From Lingula anatina (Eukaryota; Brachiopoda; Lingulata; Lingulida; Lingulidae): a stretch of 64,000 bases of DNA. A program made the position numbers and the translations under genes. This document shows positions 28,994 through 41,265 of the stretch, piece after piece. How positions within the stretch are numbered: position 1 is the stretch's first letter; every line of letters starts with the position of its first letter. The notes beneath the pieces were generated by a model. It searched no databases. It was not told where the DNA came from and saw only the letters and a list, made by a program, of their open reading frames with translations. Location of the stretch: the NCBI RefSeq assembly GCF_001039355.2, contig NW_019774714.1, forward strand, positions 309,215 to 373,214, given 5' to 3'.

Positions 28994-31858
28994 TAATACC
29001 AGACTGCTGGTTTTACCCTGTGTTTCAATACCTAATGTAACCCTGTATTATCATTTTCATATCATCTTCACATGTGCATAATGCTCACGTTAGCAGGGAT
29101 ATGTGGGAACTTTTCAGTGAAGAAGCTGACTGGCATCATTCTTAAACACAGGTTAGCTGGTGGACAAATTTTTGGAAATTTTGTTTAGAAAGTTCAGGAG
29201 GCTGCCACATCTGTGAAAGATGAACCTTATTCCTATCTCTTCTTTGTGTTCATTAATGGTCATGCATTTGTTCAGACATTTTTGTGTCACTGTATTCTGT
29301 AACAGTTCGAAATTATAATGTCAGTCAATGATGGTCACTTAAAAAGCCTGAAATTAAGTACTAGTTCTAACAGTTCTTTTGAAATGTGCCAGATAAATTT
29401 TGATTGGTATGTTGGAGCTTGTGAAAGGAGTAAAACCAGTAGGGTAATTATGTTAAGACCAATCAATCTGGTGGGATCCATAAACTGTACTGCTCATAGT
29501 AAAAATTCATGAGAATTGAAGCAAGGTATGGAAGGTTTATTCTGTTACTGATTTACCTTGTGATTTACAGTAATTCGTGATCCATATTTGAAAAAAAGGG
29601 TAAGAAAATCATGAATGCACATTTACATGTTTGGATAATGGCAGTCTGCAGTCTTGAACTTGGCCTCTTGACAAATGCCTGACTGAGTATAACAGAAGTG
29701 TTGTCAGTGAAACTTTGTAAATTTGTACAATTCCTTGCCACTTTTTATTATTCACTTTCGGGAATGATACGGTCATTTAATGAAAAAGTAAAAAAATATG
29801 CCATGCGTCCAGGGGGCTGCCTAGGCCAATGATATTTTTGGTTTTCAAAAAGATGGAAATACTCTGATAGAAAAATCTCATCCTTGCATTTTCTTTGATG
29901 TTTTGGGGCAATACATTCTTGGCCCATGGCAGCTCAAAAGTCCAGTTAGCTGAAAATTTTTAGGACATATTTATATAGTTTGTTATTTAATTTATGTATC
30001 CTTTTGCAAAAGATGTATTATTTCAGTATTTTCCAGAATGGTAAAGTTGAAAAAGTGCAATAAAGGCTGTGGCTAGTTGGTTGTCAGAGTAAATGAACAG
30101 TATATGTAAATGATCCGTTTTATATTTTATTAGGCATGTATATTATAACCCTTTGCTTAGTAATCATGTATCTGCCAAAAGTATTCATAAGTAATTTCAG
30201 ATGACCGATTCCAGTTTTGTTGAAAATTTGTATTTCTAGTGCAACTGCTTTGTTCAACATTCATATTGTAAAGGACTTTAAGGGGTTTTTTTAATCAAGT
30301 CAATTTTTTCTTTAATACTGGTTTTTATTTTATTTTTAAATTATGCATTTTGCAATCATAGCATATTAATTGCATATTTTAAATAGAACTAGATACAGTT
30401 TGGTTTGAACTGGTAATCTCCAAAGTTTTATGCTAGTGTTTCAGACCTCAGCAGTTTATATTTATTTTGGATGATAAGTGAGTACTTTATTTCAATTGTC
30501 TCATTAAGTAACATGTTTTTGTAAGACTATCAAAGGAAATGGAAATCCCCCATGAGATACCCTGAAATGTGACTTTAAATTTGTGTACTGCTTGAGTGAA
30601 GCTTTTAAAAAACAAGGGTTAATCTCTTAAGCACCAGGAATGTAGTCTAAGAAAATAATGCTAAAGTAACACACAAACATGGTGAATACACAAAGTTTAT
30701 GCAAAAGGCTGTAACATCACTGTAATAGATTTTCCCCTCATTCTTAAAAGAAGAAACAACTAGAAAAATACAAGTGGATAAATTGTTGTCAACTTTTATT
30801 CATTGCTGCCCAATTTCACTTGGCACATTTCAACAAAACTTAAAGGGATAATAACTCTTCGTATGATATCTATATTTCACAATAAAAACATTGTGAATAA
30901 CTCATAGAAATATAATATATTCTGTTTTACCACAAAAACGACAGTTATAGCTATTATTCTGATATCTGAGCTTGTCTTTAGACCACGTGACCTCCATTGA
31001 TGGCTATACTCTGTTAAAATCTCTTAAGAGATTTTAACAAAAAATCAAACTTTTAAGAAAAAAACCAGGGACTAACTTTGAATGTAAAAATGGATTCATT
31101 AACCCTTGGTAAGTATGGGAAAATTGTTGTTTACTCCAGGAAAATTCATTTTTTGGCCGAAACGAAGAGTTATTATCCCTTTAACAAACTCAAAAAATAT
31201 AACATAACAGAATGTAGAATATGGCACGTTATGAGTTAAGTATTATAGCATATATAAGTAATAATGGACACCAGCTTTTTATTCCAGATTGCTTGTCACA
31301 TGAACAACTTGTGTAACGTTTATGCATATTTACTTTTAAAAAACAAAATAAATGTGACTGAGTCAAATTACACCAGAAAAGTGATTCACTTATTCTTAAA
31401 TATTTTTTTATTTTTCGCAAGTCATGATGGAGCACTTGGCATTTCCCCAGGAATACTACCATCATTCAATTACAATTCTCTACGTGTTCAAAACCAGTTT
31501 TTTTCCATTCTTGACACTGTGACTCAACAACTATTGGTAAATCAAAAAAAATGTTTAAAGGCTTGCTGCATCAAAAACTTGATTTTAAAAAAGCCCATTT
31601 TCACATGTCAATGAAGTTAGTGTTCTCACTTAACAATAGATGTTACTAGTTGTACACTGCTCTTTGTAAGTCTTATTAGGAAGCAATTGTGTCTTCACTT
31701 AACAACAGATGGAACTGCATAGCATCCAACACAGTCAGGCCAAGGCTGATTTCTGAAACGAGCAAGGATACTCCACTGTGATTTTTTACAAGAATTGTTA
31801 ACAAATATTAAAACAATTTAAGTGGAATTCTCATTTTGAAACTACACAGAAAATGTTA
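28994..31858. other. METTL9 3' UTR and intergenic region
   Basis: AT-rich. An AATAAA at about 30060 could be the METTL9 polyadenylation signal. A MITE occupies about 30843-31182. Beyond it, short frames (for example 31264-31614) have no recognisable domain and no splice context, so I do not call them. Confidence 0.5.
30843..31182. mobile_element. MITE with AAGGGATAATAACTC ends, possibly Mutator-like, copy 1
   Basis: Near-perfect terminal inverted repeats: AAGGGATAATAACTCTTCGT at the left end and its reverse complement at the right. The interior is non-coding. The flanks (CAACAAAACTTA and TAACAAACTCAA) look like a decayed direct repeat. A second copy at 55800-56188 has an exact flanking repeat of 11 bp. 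TSDs of 9-11 bp are typical of Mutator-like elements. Confidence 0.7.
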
Positions 31859-34800
31859 TCAAGTTCTACAACACAAAAAATAAAGGTGCTTTATGTTTTT
31901 CGCTTTTTTACAAGTAATAGAGAGTGATTGGAGAGGGCATAATGAGAGAGATGGGTGTGGAAAAATAGAAAGTGAAAAGAATTTGTGAACAGAGAGAGAG
32001 AGGTGAGACTGGTAGATTTTACTTTTCTTCAGTTTCTCCAAGTTTCTCTTCTTCCCTCCGTAAGCTGGTTTGATGTCCTTCCTCATACTCTGTACAACAC
32101 ACAGAAGTCCATTCATCTTTCTGTTCAAAATTCCTGAAAATATTGGAGCATAGATTAAACTATGTTGTTTTTTGGCGTTAGTGAATGTAAGAACAAAAAT
32201 TAAATGAGAAGGGCCAAAGAATTTTACAACTATCTTAAATATTTAGATGAAAAAATTGTGTTTAAGAAATGTAATTAAGTCAAAGGTGCATACTTCTGTG
32301 TGTCAGTTTATCTTTATGATCAAAAACTTTATGTTCACTTTCTTCTGGGTCGCTGCTGTTTCTAGTGTCCTCAGCGTGAGCCATTTGCTCCTTTGGCGAG
32401 CTGACCTCTGTGTGCTCTGAAATGTGACAATTTTTTCAGTGACAAACTATCATCACTGATCTGGGGTGACAGAATGAAAAAAATTTCCACAGAAATAACT
32501 ATATACCTTGCACAGTAATAATGTATTTTTTTAGTTTTGTCATTCACGTACAGAAGCATGGTAAAAGCTGATGGTTTTACATGCACAAGGGTCTGCTGAA
32601 AATCTAGATGTTGCACTAGTCCAATTATTTTTCCTGGGACATATAATTAGCTCATAATATTGGAGCCACATATGTGCATTTAAATTGTTTTCCCTCTCTA
32701 AAAATTTATTTAAACAACTATTATAATAAAGTTTAGAAAAAGTTCCAAATTCAAGAAGCACAATGATTATATTTCAGAGAGGCAAGACAAATATTTGTTG
32801 TAATGATAAATGCACACATTTTATCAAGATTACCATCTAGAGTGGCCTATTCCTTGTTGTTGTACAAGATCTATCAATCTAGACACATTAAACTACCTTC
32901 ATCTTTTCTCGTCTCTTCATCCACACACTCTGTGACAGCACTACGTTCAGACAGGATGAAGAATTGATCTGTAAGTTCTATGTTCTCCTCAGGTGTTGCC
33001 TTCATATCTGTGGGTGTAACATCAGCCAGTGGTAGCTCTTGTCTTTCTGCAAATTTAAAGAATGCAGGTATTCAAAACTTTATTATGAAATACTAGAATA
33101 AGCACATGCAGTTTGATATGTTTTGATTAAAATATGTTCCTGGTTCTGGTATAAATTAAATGACATGTATTGGGTGTTAGATTAAAAAAAGGAAAATATT
33201 TAAGCAAATATCAAAATCTGTGAGACAATTAAATGGTTTTCAGTTGTTTGCTGTAAATTTAATTTCTATTCTTTCACTGACAAAGGCAGGCATTCAATTG
33301 TGACAAGTATACAGATACCTCTTCTGTTTTCCAATATATAAATAAAATTATAAAGAATGAAAACAAAATAATTAAATAATAAAAGATGTTTACCTTCATC
33401 TATTGCCATCTCTTCACAATCATCTGCCAAGACTGGGGTGGCAACTTCAGAGCTATCTTCTACTGGAATGCACTGCAACATTGGAGGCAAAACATCCTGG
33501 ACCTGCTGTGCCTGAAATTACAAATAATAACAATTGCTTCAAATAGTGCAACTGAACCAATGATTTTCAAAACTATAGTTGTAGTTGTAAAAGAAAAGGA
33601 AAAATTAAATCTGTAAAGTTGTTAATCAAAATGTTTGTGCACAGCTCAAGAAGTATGCTAGCTCATTCTTGCTGCCAAGTTATTGCCGTTATGTACATGT
33701 GGCCAAAGATTGGAAAGATGTCACATTGACACAGGGTTTTTTCTTCAAACAACATACATCTCTAACTTCAGCCAACTTAGTCACATACCTAACTGAAGGA
33801 TAATTATAAGATGAACCTGTCAAAAAACTTACCCCACTGTTTAGATTGTTGTCAATTTACAGCCTGTTTAGTTCCTCTAAACTCCTCAACAAAAAAGGAT
33901 AACAACTTGAAAAAACACAGAAAAAGAAGAAATGTTAGAAAGAAATATTAAAATCAACATCAACACACAACAGTAATGCATTGCTAATCAACTTTTTGAA
34001 TACCTTTAGGCCGAGACCAGGAGCCAATATCATGTAAGGACGTCTGAAACTTGGCTATGAGCCTATGAGCATATTCAGAACAGCACACTAACAGATCCAC
34101 ATCAAACATGGCGACCCACTAAAAAGCTTAATTATCACTTGATTCCCAATTCGACACTGAATAGATTCCCTGTGGGGATTAAGCAAGAAGTATTCACGTA
34201 GGTCAGCCATATTTGACCCTCAGACAAGTTAGTCCCCTGTTCTGAATGAAGCCTTTCAGACCAAAGATTTAGTTGACAGCAACTCATGACACAAAACTGG
34301 TACAATAAATATTTTAATGTTCTCACAACTTTGTTATCCTAGGTCAAAGCAGACTTAAATTGTGGTCTTAAAGTCAAGATCAAATTTTCAGGATAATTAT
34401 AAGCTCTTTAAAATTTTGCCAAACAGGACCCAGAGTAAAAAAAATTGGAAAATTGCTAAAAGATATCCTTGGTCACCAATTTTGGAACTTATTCCTCAGT
34501 TCTGTCAACTGGAAATTTGCCTTCTCTGGTTTCTTTTTATTAAATGAAAACAAGCTAGTATATATTTCAGTAGCTATCAGTTGCCTAGTTAACATTGGTT
34601 AAGAGTAAAATAACCTCAGAAACGCCCTAGGATGGACTGCTGACCTTATCTGGATCTTGAGTAGACATAAGTGGTGTGATCAAGGAAGGTGGTTGAACTA
34701 TGATACTGCTACCCACAGTCACTGGAGCCAAACTGGACAAAGAAGAAGAGGACAGGCCATTGGTGGCACTGGAGATGATGGACAGAGGTTGCAGACTTTT

Positions 34801-36432
34801 GCCCATGGTCACTGGAGCCAAACTGGACAAAGAAGGTGACGACTGGGCACTGGTGGCACTGGATATCATGGACAGAGACTGTAGACTTTTGCCCATGGTC
34901 ACTGGAGCCAAACTGGTCAAAGAAGGTGAGGACTGGGCATTGGTGGCACTGGACATAATGGACAGAGGTTGCAGACTTTTGCCATGGTCACTGGAGCCAA
35001 ACTGGTCAAAGAAGGTGAGGACTGGGCACTGGTGGCACTGGATATAATGGACAGAGACTGCAGACTTTTGCCCATGGTCACTGGAGCCAAACTGGTCAAA
35101 GAAGGTGAGGACTGGGCACTGGTGGCACTGGACATGATGGACAGAGGTTGCAGACTTTTGTCCATGGTCAATGGAGTCAGACTGGTCAATGATGATGATG
35201 ACTCCACATTTCTCTCCTCCAAGGTCACAGGGGTCAAAGAGGTCAAGGACATGTCAGAGTGGACGTTGTGGGCATCTTGGCAAAATGACTGCCTGCTTGT
35301 TGTAGCATCAGCTTGACCTGAAAATGTATTTCAAATATTTCATATTTGACTGAAACAATAAGGGAAAGCCTCAGTAACTTTTTGTTCTTCCTGTATATGC
35401 CCTCCAAATTCTACAAAACATGACTGCATATGGGCTTAAAACATAAAACAACAGACTTATGTACAATCATTAATAACCCAAGCAAAAAGAAAACCAATTT
35501 GATTACCCATTTTCTTTGCCTTTCGGTACTGCTTGAAGATAGGTTTGCAGATAGGGTGATTACACTTGTTTAACTCCTCTTTCACTGTTGCCTCATTCAT
35601 TCCAAAGTTTCTGTGGCCAAATGTGAACCTCTCCTTGATCTGATGGCGACAATCACAACTTTTTTAATAAATGTCTTATTACCACTCTATCTTATTAAAT
35701 ATTATTTAATGTACATTTTGGCATCTGACACAGAGTCCTCAGGGGCATGTAGTGCATTAATGGGATTGCTTATGATTTATAAGTATGATGAATTTTTTTT
35801 TGTTTTTTGTCATTATGTTGTATCTGTTTTATCAAGGAACAGATTGACAGTTAAATACACACCCACAGGAAAAAATGAAAAACTGAATGTTTGTGGTTGT
35901 TGCCTTTAATTTACTGATATTATATCAAATCCTCGCGATTACAAACCTTTTCTATTGTAGCCGGCAGATCCAAGTGAAGGCCAGTTTGATCGTCGCAGTG
36001 TGCTTTTCTAATTACGTCTGGGAAATCTTCAATCGACACAATGAGTTTGCCACTTTTCTTTTCAATCAGCTGATTCTCCCTCACGGTCATTTTGCACGCC
36101 CAAGATTTGAAATTCTCCAGTCGCCTTGACGGCGATTCCACATCCAATTTAAACCCGGCGTGGAAAAGCTGGCGTTCCAGATTGTGTCTATTTCGTGGCG
36201 TTCGTGGATCGTTATTTTCCTCGACAGGTTCAGGTGAGAGATAGGTTGTGAATATTTTGTGGATTTCTGCCGATAAGGGTGTGTGACGTTTTTTCTTGTA
36301 ACCTTGAACTTCATCGCTCTGATCGTTTGCTGCATCATTGTTCTTGTTAAAAAGTCGATAGAAAACATACCATGCAGCGGCCATAGCTGTACTGATCTTA
36401 TAAATACCGAGTTGGTTATCTTCTATAAACAT
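31859..36432 (-). CDS. Unrecognised seven-exon gene with an integrase-zinc-finger-like N-terminal region and a coding minisatellite
   Basis: Exons in transcript order: 36432-35947, 35639-35507, 35317-34645, 33511-33394, 33046-32897, 32416-32294 and 32133-31859 (stop). Frames agree across all junctions except for one 1-nt shortfall inside exon 3 (near 34981). Adding that base back gives 653 codons. Exons 1 and 2 encode a region with His-x6-His (HCDDQTGLH), an ATI-x-K-x-x-x-RF segment and Cys-x4-Cys (CNHPIC). This spacing resembles the H2C2 zinc-binding domain of retroviral/transposon integrases, as found in several host genes such as GIN1 and NOL4. Exon 3 encodes 30-residue Ser/Thr/Leu-rich repeats. 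Exons 4-6 are acidic and exon 7 basic. The start could be the Met at 36432 or the MAAAWYV Met at 36384. Function unknown. The terminal exon runs through a CT-rich tract, so its true end is uncertain. Confidence 0.65.
32897..33511 (-). CDS. Acidic exons 4-5 of the unrecognised minus-strand gene
   Basis: Exon 4 (33511-33394) follows AATTTCAG and ends at GTAAAC. Exon 5 (33046-32897) follows AAATTTGCAG and ends at GTAGTT. They encode Glu/Asp/Pro-rich sequence (for example EDSSEVATPVLADDCEE) without a recognisable domain. Exon 4 starts in phase 0 and ends in phase 1, and exon 5 continues in the same phase. This frame agreement is the main evidence that the exons belong together. Confidence 0.6.
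34065..34255. mobile_element. MITE, family B (empty version of the nested copy)
   Basis: Ends carry ATTCAGAACAG and, at the other side, CTGTTCTGAAT, with GGTCAGCCATATTTGACCCT near the right end. It lies in an intron of the minus-strand gene. Its interior (CCCACTAAAAAGCTT... then CGACACTGAATAGATTCCC) matches the copy at 52504-53115 on both sides of that copy's LINE insertion. Confidence 0.7.
34780..35180 (-). repeat. 90-bp coding minisatellite in exon 3 of the minus-strand gene
   Basis: A unit of about 90 bp (30 codons) is repeated. The sub-motif GCCCATGGTCACTGGAGCC and its variants start at 34801, 34891, 34981, 35070 and 35160. Translated on the minus strand, each unit reads roughly SSAT-x-AQSSPSLTSLAPVTMGKSLQ. 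The spacing is 90, 90, 89 and 90, so one unit lacks a base (GCCATGG instead of GCCCATGG at 34981), which breaks the reading frame. Confidence 0.9.
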
Positions 36433-37442
36433 TAATAGAAAAATCGCCCCGAATGAAGAAATCTACTCAACTAGAACTGAAATGCCTGAAGTGACGAAAA
36501 CTTCGTGTTTGGTATCTGGCCGCTTCTTGACTTCGGGTTCGTTCGCAACAAAGAATGCACACGCGGAACGTAATGCACACTAATTGAGGCGAATATTATG
36601 AATCATATTCTTATTTTTATAAACTTTCGCTTCTGTATTACATACTTAAATTTAAGCCGAGGACAGCATATTACAATGATCTTTTCCATGGCAAATGTCT
36701 TTCACTGGGTGAGTTCACATACTAAATACTGAGGCCCATTAAAATTGTTGTCCAAGTGGAACTTTAATTAAATGTCATCTGCTAGTCTAGCAACTTAATT
36801 CACTGAAAAATAATTACTAGATTTATCTATTAAGTTAAAAAGTTAATTTTCATGATATCTTTTGCCGCAGGTGATATTGTTAGTTGTTTGATGTTGTTAT
36901 TGTAATAGGCCCTCCTTGATCCATTCTTAAAATTGTTCCATTCAGTTAGGGTGCATATCTATAGCCTATTCAGTCATTTTTCAAAAAAAAAAGAAAAGAA
37001 AAAATATCGTAAGCCGTCCAGCCGTCTTAAAGAATATAGGCCGTCCGGTGATGCCATCGGCCGTCCAAATGACGGCTGGACGGCTCGATGGGAAAAGCCT
37101 TGCTATGAATATAAAGAAGCGCCAGTTAATTTACAATTATGTGTGCATTACTAGTACCTCGAATTAATTTAAATGTTATCATGTAAGACAGCTGATGAAG
37201 TTACTCCGCTGTTACACAGATTAAAACTCTTTAAAACTTTATCCGAGCTTTCGGCCCCTGGGCCTTCTTCGGGGATTATGAACAAAAAAAAAAAACTTTT
37301 TTTTCATAATCCCCGAAGAAGGCCGGATTGTATTTTACAACTATAATGTAAATCTTCAGAGATGCATCAATACATATACTTCTATCAGTAACGTATGTAT
37401 CATATTAACGTAACAAAGAAGAATGAGCGACGTAATAACGTG
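36330..37442. repeat. Duplicated segment, copy 1
   Basis: Contains the 5' end of the minus-strand gene's first exon, its probable promoter and the start of the palindromic array. It is almost identical to 39245-40252. The main difference is about 100 bp of GCCGTCC-rich sequence at 36980-37085 that is absent from the other copy. Confidence 0.9.
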
Positions 37443-37660
37443 CGACGTTGTATATGTGCGCAAGCTTGTTATTACGTCGCTCATATACGTTACCGATGTG
37501 TCCTACTGATAGAAGTAGGCCTATATATTGATGCATCTTTGAAGATCTACATTAAAGTTGTAAAATACAATCCGACCTTGTTCGGGGATTATGAAAAAAA
37601 GCATTTTTTGTCCATAATCCCCTAAGAAGGCCCAGGGGCCGAAAGCTCGGACTGTATTTT
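37235..37660. mobile_element. Foldback element with CCGAGCTTTCGGCCCCTGGG arms
   Basis: The left arm CCGAGCTTTCGGCCCCTGGG followed by CCTTCTTCGGGGATTATG reappears inverted at about 37595-37655. The left arm also has a second, tight hairpin, where GGCCTTCTTCGGGGATTATG pairs with its complement at about 37300-37325 across an A/T-rich loop. Between the arms lie units of the GCGACGTAATAAC array. A second left arm is at about 40060 in the duplicate copy. Confidence 0.6.
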
Positions 37661-38111
37661 ACCAGTATAATGTTGATCTTCAAAGATGCATCAATATATA
37701 TACTTCTATACGTTACCGATACATACGTTACCATGAAGCGTGTAAATATTTATTTATTCTATTTTCATTGGTTGTCTTTCGTTTTGTGGGCCAACACTTT
37801 ATGTCTTAATGTAACATTAGAATAAAATAAAACGAAACAAAAAGATTTCTTGACTTGAACTAACTGTGAAAATTGTTCATATGATACATACGTTACCAAA
37901 TAACGTGAAGGTATTGTTTGTTTGTTTTTCTTTTATTATCATTTCATTGTTTGTTGTCCTTTGTCACGACTGTGGGTGCGTGCGACGTTGTATATGTGCG
38001 CACGTATGATTTAACGTCGCTCATTCTTCTTTGTTACGTTAAACAAGGCAGCAAAGCTGTCAAATGTACAGACAAAAAAACAGAAAAAAAAAGATGCAAT
38101 ATAGGTCATTT

Positions 38112-39243
38112 TGTCAATTTTGATGCAATAATATATGCTTATAATAGCACAGTCAGTCAACACTGATTTTTAATCATGCACAACAGGTAACATAGTCAAT
38201 AACAGGAGCAGATCCAGAGATATTTTCTGACAGTATTCCAAAGTATCTTTGTTGATCCATCCTCCATTTTGATGGTCTTCCAACAGAAACCCGTAAATAT
38301 AAACTTTAAAATCTGACTGTCTTCCAGGAGACCCAGAAAATGGTCTCAATCAATCCCCTTCAATAAGATTACAGTTTCATGACCATGAGAGTTAAAATTC
38401 ACATGATGAAAGTTCCAATATATGAAAAATGATGACAGTGCATAAAATAATATTACAGCATGTTTAAAGACATAAATACCAATACAACTGCTTATGTGGA
38501 AATACTGAAAATGTGCAGAGCCTCAGGTGGATGGGAGTTAAAAATCACATCTTAAAAATGCCAGTGTTGGAGAAAAAATTAAAAAGAAAACAACAAAAAT
38601 ATAATTCCAATGAAGCTGCTATTCACTGCTTCCTTATTATGGACACTATGTTATCTAGCAGAGAGCTTAACCTTTGGGAGTTTACAGGGAAATATCAACA
38701 AGTGTGCTTTATGAAATTTCATTTAATGGCCGCTTAATTAGGCAAATGAGTTTAAAGCACTGAAATTAGCCTAGTGAATACCCAAGGGGAATTTACAGAC
38801 TGACCACACAAATTTGTCTATCAAAGGTCTTCAGGCCCATAAGTCACACCTTAAGAAAAGCAGAAAATAATGCACAAAATAAAACAGAAGACTACCAATT
38901 CTGATGCAATAATACATTATGTTTAACTGCACAGTCAACATCAAATTTTAATTATGCACAACGTACAGGTAACATTGATAAAAGTAAAGCATAAGGCTCC
39001 AGGCCCATCAGAGTTCAACTTTACAATTAGAAAGTGCCAGAATTAGAAAAATGAAAATTTCACAAAAAATTCATAAATCTAATAAAAATGATAATCCAAT
39101 AGAGCTGGTTCTCTAATATGAGCTGTATGTCAATCCTAAGAATCATTTTTGTAAGAATAGTAAATAAATAGAAAGTAACACTTTACTTTACATAATATTA
39201 ATGGTAGCAGAGCACAAAGTAGGCTTTTTGTCAATTTTGATGC
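38112..39243. repeat. Diverged tandem repeats up to the assembly gap
   Basis: The block TTTTGATGCAATAATA followed by CACAGTCA..., ATTATGCACAAC and GGTAACAT appears at about 38112-38200 and again at 38897-38985. A third copy begins at 39224 (TTTTTGTCAATTTTGATGC) and runs straight into the N at 39244. No coding sequence. Confidence 0.65.
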
Positions 39244-39244
39244 N
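39244..39244. other. Assembly gap (single N)
   Basis: The only ambiguous base in the window. It lies in a third copy of a tandem repeat and marks the junction with a near-duplicate of 36330-37442, so the join is suspect. Confidence 0.98.
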
Positions 39245-40252
39245 CTGCATCATTGTTCTTGTTAAAAAGTCGATAGAAAACATACCATGCAGCGGCCATA
39301 GCTGTACTGATCTTATAAATACCGAGTTGGTTATCTTCTATAAACATTAATAGAATAATCGCCCCGAATGAAGAAATCTACTCAACTAGAACTGAAATGC
39401 CTGAAGTGACGAAAACTTCGTGTTTGGTATCTGGCCGCTTCTTGACTTCGGGTTCGTTCGCAACAAAGAATGCACACGCGGAACGTAATGCACACTAATT
39501 GAGGCGAATATTATGAATCATGTTCTTATTTTTATAAACTTTCGCTTCTGTATTACATACTTAAATTTAAGCCGAGGACAGCATATTGCAATGATCTTTT
39601 CCATGGCAAATGTCTTTCACTGGGTGAGTTCACATACTAAATACTGAGGCCCATTAAAATTGTTGTCCAAGTGGAACTTTAATTACATGTCATCTGCTAG
39701 TCTAGCAACTTAATTCACTGAAAAATAATTACTAGATTTATCTATTAAGTTAAAAAGTTAACTTTCATGATATCTTTTGCCGCGGGTGATTATTGTTAGT
39801 TGTTTGATGTTGTTATTGTAATAGGCCCTACTTGACCCATTCTTAAAATTGTTCCATTCAGTTAGGGTGCATATCTATATTCAGTCATTTTTCAAAAAAT
39901 GGACGATTCGATGGGAAAAGCCTTGCTATGAATATAAAGAAGCGCCAGTTAATTTACAATTATGTCTGCATTACCTCGAATTAATTTAACTGTTATCATG
40001 TAAGACAGCTGATGAAGTTACTCCGCTGTTACACAGATTAAAACTCTTTAAAACTTTATCCGAGCTTTCGGCCCCTGGGCCTTCTTCGGAGATTATGAAC
40101 AAAAAAAATACTTTTTTTTCATAATCCCCGAAGAAGGCCGGATTTTATTTTACAACTATAATGTAAATCTTCAAAGATGCATCAATACATATACTTCTAT
40201 CGGTAACGTATGTATCATATTAACGTAACAAAGAAGAATGAGCGACGTAATA
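39245..40252. repeat. Duplicated segment, copy 2 (includes a partial copy of the minus gene's first exon)
   Basis: Nearly identical to 36330-37442, with scattered single-base differences (for example GCATATTGCAATG against GCATATTACAATG). On the minus strand, 39363-39245 repeats the first 34 or so codons of the gene starting at 36432, cut off by the N. It should not be annotated as a separate gene. Confidence 0.9.
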
Positions 40253-41265
40253 ACAAGCTTGCGCACATATATAACGTCGCACGCTTGTTATTACGTCGCT
40301 CATTCTTCTTTGTTACGTTGATATGATACATACGTTACCGATACATACGTTACCATGAAGCGTGAAATTATTTATTCATTCTATTTTCATTGATTGTCTT
40401 TCGTTTTGTATGCCAAAACTTATGTCTAAATGTTACATTAAAATAAAAGAAAACGAGACAAAAATGATTTCTTGCTTTCAACCAAATGTGAAAATTGTTC
40501 ATATGATGCATACGTTACCGATACATACATTGCCAAATAACGTGAAGGTATTGTTTTTGCTGATTTCATTGTTTGTTCTCTGTTGTCGCGACTCTGTGGT
40601 TGCGTGCGACGTTGTATATGTGCGCAAGCTTCTTATTTCGTCGCTCATTCTTCTTTGTTACGTTAGATCTAAAATGAAAATAGAATAAATAAATAAATAA
40701 TTACACGCTTCATGGTAACGTACGTATCGGTAACGTATGTATCATATTAACGTAACAAAGAAGAATAAACGACGTAATAACATACGTGCGACGTTTTATA
40801 TGTGCGCACGCATGTTTTGACGTCGCTCATTCCTCTTTGTAACGTTAAAATGATACATACGTTACCGATAGGATTCATGTGAAATACTTCACAGTTAGTT
40901 GAAGGCAAGGATTCTTTTTTGTCTCTTTTTCTTTTATTTTAATGTAACATTAAGATATAAGTGTTGGTCTACAAAACGAAAGACAACCAATGACAATAGA
41001 ATAAATAAATAATTACACGCTTCATGGTAACGTATGTATCGGTAACGTATGTATCATTTTAACGTAACAAAGAAGAATGAGCGACGTAATAACAAGCGTG
41101 CGACGTTGTATATGTGCTTGTTATTACGTCACTCATTCTTCTTTGTTACGTTAAAATGACACATACGTTACCGATAGGATTCATGTGAAATATTTCACAG
41201 TTAGTTGAAGGCAAGAAATCTTTTTAATTTCATTTTCTTTTATTTTAATGAAGCATTAAGACATA

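Noticed and set aside
30840-31184. piggyBac-type MITE because TTAA borders copy 1
   Set aside because: The second copy at 55800-56188 has an exact 11-bp flanking repeat, so TTAA at copy 1 is probably part of the border by chance.
39245-39363. A second copy of the minus-strand gene
   Set aside because: Only part of the first exon is present, directly beside an N, inside a near-identical duplicate. It is more likely a haplotype artefact.
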